A stretch of DNA of 64,000 bases from Planctomycetaceae bacterium (GTDB taxonomy: Bacteria; Planctomycetota; Planctomycetia; Pirellulales; Pirellulaceae): positions 12,202-76,201 of the forward strand of contig JACKHN010000030.1 of assembly GCA_020638975.1 (NCBI GenBank), written 5' to 3'. This document shows positions 1 through 6,174 of the stretch, in pieces (the first letter of the stretch is position 1; every line of letters begins with the position of its first letter). A program made the translations under genes and the position numbers. A model generated the notes under the pieces. It was not told where the DNA came from. It ran no database searches and saw only the letters and a list, made by a program, of their open reading frames with translations.

Positions 1-323
1 CGATGGGGGCCACACTCAAGTTGCCGCTGATTGAATCCAACGATGTCGCTGTGGACCTTAATCGGCTGCACGACGAATACCATTTCGAACGGTTTGCCAC
101 AGTGCTTGACGATGCGGAAGTACTTGACGAAACGCAGCGTGGCGATCGAATTGCCATCCTGATTGGCAACGAGGCTCATGGACTGCCGAAAGAGATCGCC
201 GAAGTGTGCGAACGACGAGTGACGATACCGATGCAATTGGGCACAGATTCGTTAAACGCTGCCGTGGCGAGCGGCATTATGCTCCATCACTTCTTACGTG
301 TCGCACCCAGAACGCGATCGTAA
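1..323 (+). CDS. TrmH/SpoU family RNA methyltransferase, C-terminal part (5' end outside window)
   Basis: This is the C-terminal end of a SpoU/TrmH-class SAM-dependent RNA 2'-O-ribose methyltransferase. The reading frame is already open at base 3, so the true start lies upstream. The visible 106 residues hold the trefoil-knot cofactor motifs: ILIGNEAHGLP (motif 2) and VTIPM...DSLNAAVASGIMLHHF (motif 3, with the conserved Asn). The family modifies tRNA or rRNA; the exact target cannot be told from this fragment. Its last 37 bases overlap the end of the convergent glycosyltransferase gene. The family call is firm, the substrate is unknown. Confidence 0.9.
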   Translation, partial: MGATLKLPLIESNDVAVDLNRLHDEYHFERFATVLDDAEVLDETQRGDRIAILIGNEAHGLPKEIAEVCERRVTIPMQLGTDSLNAAVASGIMLHHFLRVAPRTRS

Positions 324-1504
324 ACAACTGCCACACCCTGCGCCATCCGCTCGGCCGAGAACTGTTCCGCGTGTGTCTTGATTGCGCGGTCTCGTAACAT
401 GGTCCAATCGAGTTCCCCGTCGACGATCCGCAGCATCGAATTTGCCAGATCAGCGGCATCACCCGGCGCGGCGATAACTCCATTCGCTCCGTCGTCGATC
501 GCCTCAGGCACGCCCTCAACGCGAGTGCCCACCACCGGCACACCGGCTGCCATCGCTTCCAGCACGACCATCGGCAGACCTTCGCCAAACAAGCTTGGCA
601 ATACAAAGAGATCCATCTGTGTAAGCTCGTGCGTTACGTCTTGCGTGAAGCCGACCCAATCAATGTCATGTCGCAGCCCGAGTCGTTCGACGTGCCAGTG
701 AATCTCCGCCTCATAGTCGGGCGTCTCGAATGGCCCCACCGCGCGCAGTCGCACTGACACGCCTCGTTGTTTCATCAATGCGAGTGATTCGAGCAGAACC
801 TCTAGCCCTTTGCGAGGACGGAAGAGTGCAACCGTACCAACGTGCCAAGTGCCTGTTGGCCGAGCCAAATCACGACGACGCGTCGACGTTGGTACTCCGT
901 TCGGTACGACGGAAATCAAATCCGGATCATAGCCTCGGAGTCGCATGTGACGACCGAGGCTGTTCGACACGGTGATCAAGCGAGCGGCCTTGTACAAGCT
1001 CGCACGTTCCATCCAGTCGTTCGTGCGGTTTCGCCATCCGTGCGTTGTGTCGTGTGAGGTCGGACTGTGAACGTGGTAGATCATCGGCACGTTTGCGAAC
1101 CAGGCAGCGAGTCGTCCGACCATCGCACTGCGCGGCGTATGAGCATGTACGAGAGCAAAGTTTTCTTTTTGAATGATGTCGCTCAATTCCCGGGCCACGC
1201 GAATGTCCACGCGAGAACGCATCGGCACATCGTAAATTGTCGACGATTGATCTTGCCGTCGGTCGGCGAACCGTCCCGGCTTGACGCACGCGAATGCCGC
1301 TTCGTAACCGAATGTCGGCAAGTGCTGTCCCAGCAAATCCTGGACACGCTCGGCTCCCGAATAATGCTCGCCATTGATGACGTGCAGGACTCGTCCTGTC
1401 ACCTTTCGCGCCTCGCGTGCATTCGTCACAGACGGCACGGGGCCGATCGAATTTACGGTGTGCTCGTTCGGCAGTTCGACCGGTTGTAATGTTTCTGCGG
1501 ACAT
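287..1504 (-). CDS. GT4-family glycosyltransferase
   Basis: A retaining GT-B glycosyltransferase of about 405 residues, predicted cytoplasmic or membrane-associated, moving a sugar from a nucleotide donor to an unknown acceptor (polysaccharide or glycolipid). The N-terminal half has GRVLHVINGEHYSGAERV, the usual first beta-strand and glycine-rich loop. The C-terminal half has VGTVALFRPRKGLEVLLES and the donor-site signature FGEGLPMVVLEAMAAGVPVV, whose two glutamates form the E-x7-E motif of family 4. I chose the ATG at 1504 (MSAETLQ) because the 29 extra residues from 1591 look non-coding and run into the upstream promoter region. No other polysaccharide genes are nearby, so the product cannot be guessed. 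Confidence 0.88.
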   Translation of the reverse strand: MSAETLQPVELPNEHTVNSIGPVPSVTNAREARKVTGRVLHVINGEHYSGAERVQDLLGQHLPTFGYEAAFACVKPGRFADRRQDQSSTIYDVPMRSRVDIRVARELSDIIQKENFALVHAHTPRSAMVGRLAAWFANVPMIYHVHSPTSHDTTHGWRNRTNDWMERASLYKAARLITVSNSLGRHMRLRGYDPDLISVVPNGVPTSTRRRDLARPTGTWHVGTVALFRPRKGLEVLLESLALMKQRGVSVRLRAVGPFETPDYEAEIHWHVERLGLRHDIDWVGFTQDVTHELTQMDLFVLPSLFGEGLPMVVLEAMAAGVPVVGTRVEGVPEAIDDGANGVIAAPGDAADLANSMLRIVDGELDWTMLRDRAIKTHAEQFSAERMAQGVAVVYDRVLGATRKK

Positions 1505-1824
1505 ATCGAGTGGTTCCGGTTTTCTGGACTCAATTGGGCTGGTGAAACGCGTAAAATATGGGCCGCGCGCACCGCTGGCTCTGCTCGTCACAAGCGTACG
1601 TCACGGTTAGCACCTTCCAAATTCGCATTGACTCGGCAGCCCGCCTTTCCTACTGTCCCGCGTTGCTCATTCGGGCAGCAAGCTGGCGTCTTCGCAATCG
1701 CGGGGGGGGGACTCGGCGTTGCAAGCGTCACTACGCTTGTCGCTGGAATTCAGCCGTTTGTGAACAGACTCTCAACTCTTCCGAGTTCAGCTTCGCTAGA
1801 AACAAGCACTGGCAGAACCCTTCG

Positions 1825-2601
1825 ATGCTCCGACGAACATCGCTCTTGATCGCATTCACTTGTCTAAACGGCCTCGTCTTAGAACGGATAACGATAGCTC
1901 AGGAGTTTGCTGCCGCAACGATCAGTCTGGTGTCCGCAACGAGTGTCAGCGACAGCTTCCAGCGAGAAACGCAGAAGGCGACGAAATCTGTCCCACCGCA
2001 AGTGTGGAAGACGCTCGACGACGCAGGATGGCGGGTGCAACTTGCGGAGTTTGTCGTCGACGCGGCTCCGTCGTTGCGTGGCGTGCGACCGGCGGGTTGG
2101 CCCAGGCACCTTACATGGGACAACAGCGACGCGATTCACCTACCTACCTCCAAACTGTTGGTTGTGGCCGAGAAGCGACGTAATCGTTCCGGTGACGTCG
2201 TCGCCAGTACACGGGTGGCGGGTGTCTTGCGGCATGAGATCGGACACGCGTTTGATATGGCGTCGGGGGGGAGTGGGCGATTGCTTTCTACCGCACCGTC
2301 ATTCATCCAGGCCTATCAGCAAGACGTCAGTCGCATTGCCGCCGGAAATCGCACGGCCTTTGCGTATTACCTGCAAGACGGTCGAAACGGATTGCAAGAG
2401 ACGTTCGCGGAAGCATTCGCGGTCGCGCTTGGCGGTGGTTCGAGCAATATCGAACCAGCTGAATTTGAAAGCAGCTTTCCGCGCGTGATGGCGTATACAC
2501 GGCGGGCGATTGCGGAGCCGACTGACAACACGAGCGTGGCCACGCCCACACGAACTGCCACTGGCGTTACGTATCGTCGGCGTTTCGTGCGTCGCCGATA
2601 A
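1825..2601 (+). CDS. Secreted zinc-dependent peptidase-like protein (HExxH, ATLF-like)
   Basis: A 258-residue exported protein. The start at 1825 gives a clean signal peptide (MLRRTSLLIAFTCLNGLVL); the longer open frame from 1558 would overlap the divergent glycosyltransferase promoter. The zinc-site motif HEIGHAFD begins at residue 137, and a downstream ETFAEAFA segment (residues 192-199) supplies the likely third ligand glutamate. This His-Glu-x-x-His plus distal Glu layout is that of gluzincin-type domains such as the anthrax lethal-factor-like (ATLF) family, which I think is the best match. The C-terminal tail (TYRRRFVRRR) is strongly basic. Substrate is unknown; a degradative or structural role in the periplasm is possible. 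Confidence 0.7.
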   Translation: MLRRTSLLIAFTCLNGLVLERITIAQEFAAATISLVSATSVSDSFQRETQKATKSVPPQVWKTLDDAGWRVQLAEFVVDAAPSLRGVRPAGWPRHLTWDNSDAIHLPTSKLLVVAEKRRNRSGDVVASTRVAGVLRHEIGHAFDMASGGSGRLLSTAPSFIQAYQQDVSRIAAGNRTAFAYYLQDGRNGLQETFAEAFAVALGGGSSNIEPAEFESSFPRVMAYTRRAIAEPTDNTSVATPTRTATGVTYRRRFVRRR

Positions 2602-2621
2602 CGCATCGACGGAAAGCTTCG

Positions 2622-3710
2622 TCAAATCTGCGAAGTGACCGACGTTTCGCAACTCTCTTGCGAACCATGGATCGACGGATCGGGATGCACGCCGGGCAAG
2701 TCATCCGAATACCAAGCGGCGAGTACTGCCTCCCAATCCTCGCGGCAGGACACTCGTGCAAACGCGGCCCGCACTTCGTCATGCTGCGGGTGCATCACCG
2801 AGTACTTGATGCCAAACTTCCGCATCATTGTCCCGCACCGCTTGCCTTCGTAAAGCTCTTCTGCGAGTCGATAATGCTCCAGGATAACTTCCCGCTGTTC
2901 GTACAAGCTTGGGGGCGCTGGAAGCGGTTTGCCGGCGGCCAGGGCGCGAGCTTGGCTAAAGATCCAAGGGTTGCCAATCGCTCCGCGAGCGACCGTCACG
3001 CCGTCGATTCCCGTTTGGCCGATCATGTCGAGGCAGCTTTGTGCTGTGAACAAGTCGCCGCTGCCTAAAATGATCTTGTCACCAACGAACTGTTTAACTT
3101 CTTTAAGAAATGCCCACCGGCTTGGCCCGACGTAGCGTTGCTTGACCGTTCGTCCATGCACTGTGACACCCGCCACGCCGATGTTGAACGCGCCTTCCAG
3201 GATGCGAAAGAAGTTATCGCGACTTTCCTCCGTGTCATCGATGCCGCGTCGCATCTTGACGGTGACCGGGATCTCCGCCGGAACGGTATCACGAGTCCGT
3301 TGAATGATCTCCAAGGCAACTTCAGGCTGACCAAGGTGGAAGCCACCTCGGCAGCGGCCGACGACCTTCTTGACCGGGCAGCCAAAATTGATATCGATGA
3401 TGTCGAAGCCCGATTCGACCAGCTTCATTGCTCCCGCCGCAAACTGCTCCGGCTCGGCTCCCATCAGTTGCCCGCCAACGGGATGCTCTTCGGCGCTGGT
3501 ATGCAAGAAATGCTGCGTTCGCTTGCGTTGCTTGACCGCGACGAGAAATTGATCGAGCATCACTTCGCAAATCGCATAGCTCGCGCCATGTCGCCGCGCG
3601 ATCACCCGCATCGGCCAATCGCTGTACCCAGACAGCGCCGCCTGGACGACGGGAAAGCCGATCTGCACATTGCCAATTTGGAGAGGGCGCGAACTGCCGA
3701 GATTCTTCAT
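2622..3710 (-). CDS. dus: tRNA-dihydrouridine synthase
   Basis: A 362-residue FMN enzyme that reduces uridines in the tRNA D-loop to dihydrouridine using NADPH. The TIM-barrel start has VVQAALSGYSDWPMRVIAR. The catalytic cysteine sits in INFGCPVKKV, followed by VTVKMRRGIDD and VHGRTVKQRYVGP, and by the phosphate-binding GSGDLFTA and GVTVARGAIGNPWIF segments. I chose the ATG at 3710 (MKNLGSSRP); the extra residues from 3746 are arginine/threonine-rich and unlike the family. It converges on the peptidase gene with about 20 bases between. Which Dus subclass it is cannot be fixed by eye. Confidence 0.92.
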   Translation of the reverse strand: MKNLGSSRPLQIGNVQIGFPVVQAALSGYSDWPMRVIARRHGASYAICEVMLDQFLVAVKQRKRTQHFLHTSAEEHPVGGQLMGAEPEQFAAGAMKLVESGFDIIDINFGCPVKKVVGRCRGGFHLGQPEVALEIIQRTRDTVPAEIPVTVKMRRGIDDTEESRDNFFRILEGAFNIGVAGVTVHGRTVKQRYVGPSRWAFLKEVKQFVGDKIILGSGDLFTAQSCLDMIGQTGIDGVTVARGAIGNPWIFSQARALAAGKPLPAPPSLYEQREVILEHYRLAEELYEGKRCGTMMRKFGIKYSVMHPQHDEVRAAFARVSCREDWEAVLAAWYSDDLPGVHPDPSIHGSQESCETSVTSQI

Positions 3711-4043
3711 CGTCGTGGTGGTGGGTCGCCTGGGTTGCAGTCGCAATGGGAGGGGGCATTGAATTCAAGGTTCGCCAGTGAGCTTTCCGCTTCCTCGGGA
3801 GTGAGCAACGGAAGGAGGGTAAGCCACTATCACGGCGTTCAGTATACAGTTGACGCTAGATCTGGCCAAGTAAACGACTGCGATCGCCCGGTCCCGCTGA
3901 TGGTCCAAGTAGTGCATTGATTCCGCCGAGTTGTTTGTGTTCCATTTACGGCGGTTCGTGCGAGACGTTTCCCGCGACAATTGGGATCTGGTAGAATATA
4001 GGCAGTCCGAGTCGCACGTGATTAGAGCCGAGAGACTGAAGCC
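3711..4043. other. Intergenic region between divergent dus and the retropepsin-like pair
   Basis: About 330 bases with no convincing gene. It must carry the promoters of the leftward dus gene and the rightward pair starting at 4044. A TAGAATATA stretch near 3992-4000 resembles a -10 box about 45 bases before the ATG at 4044. No strong inverted repeat was seen. Confidence 0.4.
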
Positions 4044-4313
4044 ATGCCCTATGTCAAATACCTGCCCGAAATAGTCGAATCGCGCGGCGAAGAGATTTAC
4101 GATCGGCAAATTCGCCAGAAGGTTGAAGCGGGAAACAAAGGCAAGTTCGTGGTCATCGACATCGAGACCGGCGAATACGAACTGGACGAAGATGATTTAC
4201 AGGCCACGAAGCGTGCGTTGGCGAAGCGACCGGAAGCCGTTCTTTATGGAGTGCGAATCGGGTATCCAACGGCATACAACTTGGGCGGACATATCGCGAT
4301 GGAACAGGGATGA
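4044..4313 (+). CDS. Small acidic protein paired with a retropepsin-like protease
   Basis: An 89-residue protein with a well-formed alpha/beta pattern: KGKFVVIDIETGEYELDEDDLQATKRAL near the middle and VRIGYPTAYNLGG near the end. I recall similar small proteins beside clan AA aspartic protease genes in cyanobacteria and planctomycetes, but no function is established. Its stop overlaps the next start by four bases (ATGA at 4310-4313), so the two are translationally coupled. Size, gene order and overlap are those of an antitoxin in a type II module, but this is inference only; it could equally be a substrate or regulator of the protease. Confidence 0.7.
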   Translation: MPYVKYLPEIVESRGEEIYDRQIRQKVEAGNKGKFVVIDIETGEYELDEDDLQATKRALAKRPEAVLYGVRIGYPTAYNLGGHIAMEQG

Positions 4314-4726
4314 TTAGCGGCAGAATACGCGATCGCGAAGCAATCATCGAATTCGACGTATCCGCTCCCGGCCAATCGCCTCAGCAAGTCGAGGCTGTGA
4401 TCGACACAGGTTACAATGGTTATCTCACGCTACCAAGCCAATTGGTGAGCGCGCTGCGTCTGCCGTTCGCGGGCCATCGGCGGGGGACACTCGCTGATGG
4501 CAGCATAACACGTTTGGATGTCTATTTGGGAACCGTCTTTTGGCATGGGCACCAGAAAGACGTGCTGGTTTTGCAGAAGGCAGACACGACGTTGATTGGC
4601 ATGTCGTTGTTGGCAGGGAGTCGGATGACAATGGATGTGGTGGACGGCGGCCACGTGTCGATCAACTCGTTGTTCAGTTGCCGTAGTGATACCGGCACGC
4701 AATGGCGATCACGTCGTCGTCCTTGA
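4310..4726 (+). CDS. Retropepsin-like clan AA aspartic protease
   Basis: A 138-residue single-domain protein with one aspartic protease active-site motif, VIDTGYNGYLTLP, with the catalytic Asp at residue 32, followed by the typical flap-like and psi-loop strands ending in TTLIGMSLLAGSRMTMDV. One lobe implies a homodimer, as in retroviral proteases. The family (AF_0612-like clan AA proteases) has no clear physiological role. It is coupled to the small gene before it by an ATGA overlap. Its 3' end runs 53 bases into the convergent yoeB remnant, and the C-terminal SCRSDTGTQWRSRRRP may be a read-through tail. Confidence 0.78.
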   Translation: MISGRIRDREAIIEFDVSAPGQSPQQVEAVIDTGYNGYLTLPSQLVSALRLPFAGHRRGTLADGSITRLDVYLGTVFWHGHQKDVLVLQKADTTLIGMSLLAGSRMTMDVVDGGHVSINSLFSCRSDTGTQWRSRRRP

Positions 4727-4934
4727 CCGTGTAAATCAAACGATGTTCGTCGTTAATGCGGCGCGACCAATACCCGGACAGATCCCCTTTGAGTGCTTCC
4801 GGTTTGCCGATCCCTTCAAACGGTGTCCGCAGGATTTCCTAGAGCAGTTGGTTGATTCGTTTGAGCAACTTGCGGTCATGCTGCACAAACCACTGGTAAT
4901 CGTCCCACGCCGAAGGCGTAAGCGTCAGATTCAT
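4674..4934 (-). pseudogene. yoeB: YoeB-type toxin gene with an internal TAG stop
   Basis: The reading frame from the ATG at 4934 encodes a recognisable YoeB/RelE-family ribosome-dependent mRNA endonuclease: WDDYQWFVQHDRKLLKRINQLL, then a TAG at 4839-4841 (codon 32), then EILRTPFEGIGKPEALKGDL, SGYWSRRINDEHRLIYTV and a C-terminal ACRYHYGN. The C-terminal H-Y catalytic region is preserved. Normally a Lys or Glu codon stands where the TAG is (AAG or GAG to TAG is a single change). Everything downstream is in frame, so only this one stop breaks the gene. The start overlaps the antitoxin stop by ATGA. The toxin is predicted inactive unless the stop is suppressed or is a sequencing error. Confidence 0.88.
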
Positions 4935-5185
4935 TCCTCAGTCAACTCCCGTTTCGCTGCCAGGCCCGACTCTGCTTCCGTGATCGAGCGCCGCACATGT
5001 GCCGCGTTGGCCGGATTAGACAGCAGATACAACCTTTCCTTCCAAGAGTTGAACTCGTCCAAGGGCATCAACACGACCTGTTCTCCCTTATCCGTCACGA
5101 CGATGCGAGGTTCCGCGTCGGCCAGAACCTGTTCGATGAGACGTGTCAGGTTGCGTTTGGCATCTTTCGATGTGACAGCTTGCAT
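4931..5185 (-). CDS. yefM: YefM/Phd-family antitoxin
   Basis: An 84-residue type II antitoxin. The N-terminal half is the DNA-binding Phd/YefM fold (VTSKDAKRNLTRLIEQVLADAEPRIVVTDKGEQVVLMPLDEF), the C-terminal half the toxin-wrapping segment (SNPANAAHVRRSITEAESGLAAKRELTEE). It binds and neutralises YoeB and represses its own operon. Here it is intact while its toxin has an internal stop, so it is a lone antitoxin, possibly kept as a regulator or as an anti-addiction factor. A palindrome at 5212-5243, 26 bases upstream of the start, is a candidate operator. Confidence 0.9.
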   Translation of the reverse strand: MQAVTSKDAKRNLTRLIEQVLADAEPRIVVTDKGEQVVLMPLDEFNSWKERLYLLSNPANAAHVRRSITEAESGLAAKRELTEE

Positions 5186-5211
5186 CGCAAACTCCGTCGT
5201 TGTAATGCTGA

Positions 5212-5243
5212 GAGATTCTACCTATTCAGAAAAGTAGAATCTC
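5212..5243. repeat. Perfect 10-bp palindrome upstream of yefM, part of a dispersed repeat
   Basis: Arms GAGATTCTAC (5212-5221) and GTAGAATCTC (5234-5243) are perfect inverted copies separated by 12 bases. It lies between the yefM start and the end of the parE-like gene, so it could be an operator or a terminator, but the 16 bases TTCAGAAAAGTAGAAT (5225-5240) recur at 6033-6048 in a gene-free stretch, which points to a dispersed repeat. Confidence 0.6.
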
Positions 5244-5256
5244 CTCCTTAGAACCC

Positions 5257-5523
5257 TCAAGCTCGATCAGCCCAATATCCGCTACCCTGGCTGGTGTGCG
5301 CAATGGCAAGAACCAGCAAGTTACTGTCGTCGCGACGGCAAAAGACGACGATGTACTGAATTCCTTCGGAAAGCTTTGGGAATCGCTCGGGTGATGCGGC
5401 GACACGAGCGATGGCATCATCCAGTTGGCCGCGAAATCTCAAAGCTACGCGTTCTGACCGATCCGCGTACCAACCTTGAGCCTGCCTCGCCTCCGCAAGT
5501 GCAAGTTCGTGAAACTCAATCAT
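5257..5523 (-). CDS. RelE/ParE-family toxin
   Basis: An 88-residue toxin of the RelE/ParE superfamily. FHELALAEARQAQGWYADRS and FRGQLDDAIARVAASPERFP form the two N-terminal helices; the C-terminal LLVLAIAHTSQGSGYWADR is the usual last strand and tail of ParE-like members, which poison gyrase in studied cases. It overlaps the antitoxin stop by ATGA (5520-5523). The stretch between the helices and the last strand (EGIQYIVVFCRRDD) looks a few residues shorter than in typical members, so a small deletion and loss of activity are possible. Confidence 0.83.
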   Translation of the reverse strand: MIEFHELALAEARQAQGWYADRSERVALRFRGQLDDAIARVAASPERFPKLSEGIQYIVVFCRRDDSNLLVLAIAHTSQGSGYWADRA

Positions 5524-5747
5524 CGGATCAGATCGTCATCAAGCTGGCGACCGACTTCCCCCCAAGCAATTGGCTGCGAGCCATCTGCCAATCGTCGCTC
5601 CATCTCCGCGATGAATGCAGGATCGTCAACGGAAAGTCCCGGTGGCGGCCCCGCGACGGATTCAATCAATTCGGTCGCCAGCTGAATCCGATCTTGCTCA
5701 GGCAGCGTCAATGCGCTTTTTAGTATCTCGGCGCGAGCGGTGAGCAT
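5520..5747 (-). CDS. Addiction-module antitoxin, unstable-antitoxin (PF09720-like) family
   Basis: A 75-residue antitoxin starting at MLTARAEILKSALTLPEQDR; the longer open frame from 5828 adds residues unlike the family. The body (RIQLATELIESVAG... then DPAFIAEMERRLADGS) and the helical end QPIAWGEVGRQLDDDLIR match the short PF09720-type antitoxins that sit before ParE/RelE-like toxins. It is translationally coupled to the toxin at 5257-5523. It should neutralise that toxin by direct binding. Confidence 0.83.
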   Translation of the reverse strand: MLTARAEILKSALTLPEQDRIQLATELIESVAGPPPGLSVDDPAFIAEMERRLADGSQPIAWGEVGRQLDDDLIR

Positions 5748-6069
5748 GTCGTATTTCCCGAAAAGTGAAGATACTGAACTGGACCAATTGTACGTTGATT
5801 CCCACTTCAGAACAATCGAAAGCTTCAAGCGTAGACGCGGCTCGCGGGTCGCTGGTGACGGTGCCGCAACCGCCTGAAACTATGTGATATCACGTTCCTC
5901 AAGGCGTTCGGAAGCGTGATCGCCAATGACCTACTTTTCCTCGGCGGCCATCTGCTGGATCGTGTTGAATAGCTGGCCCATCGACGGAAACCTTAGCGCC
6001 CCTCTGGAATACAAAACGGGAGATTCAACTTGTTCAGAAAAGTAGAATGTCCCCGTGTTCATCCGTCCG
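5748..6069. other. Gene-poor stretch with a repeat copy and a possible gene remnant
   Basis: No complete gene. On the minus strand an open frame ending with TAG near 5932 reads RGALRFPSMGQLFNTIQQMAAEEK, which looks like the tail of a lost gene. Immediately to its right, 6033-6048 repeats the 16 bases found at 5225-5240. The stretch borders the 3' end of the IS-split nuclease gene. Confidence 0.4.
6033..6048. repeat. Second copy of the 16-bp TTCAGAAAAGTAGAAT repeat
   Basis: Identical to 5225-5240, with similar left flank (GATTCAACTTG here against GATTCTACCTA there). In this copy the palindrome is imperfect. Probably a small dispersed repeat. Confidence 0.55.
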
Positions 6070-6174
6070 TCAGTAATTATTGGGGTTTAAATTCAAGAGA
6101 TCTACGATTTGATGATTACCTTCGATCATCTCGACAATTTGTTGGACACCTTCGTAGCCACCGGTAAGATCCAC
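6070..6174 (-). pseudogene. 3' end of the nuclease-like gene cut off by the IS1634-family element
   Basis: Reading leftward from 6168 the frame gives 32 residues (LTGGYEGVQQIVEMIEGN, then a leucine/asparagine-rich end) and a TGA at 6070-6072. This is the exact continuation, in frame, of the gene at 8399-9565 once the element at 6175-8398 and one copy of the 6-base target repeat are removed. The bases 6169-6174 (ATCCAC) match 8399-8404 (ATCCAA) at five of six positions. Without the insertion the protein would be about 421 residues. Confidence 0.75.

Noticed and set aside
3138..3920. A 260-codon plus-strand frame over dus
   Set aside because: Shadow of the dus gene on the other strand; no family features.
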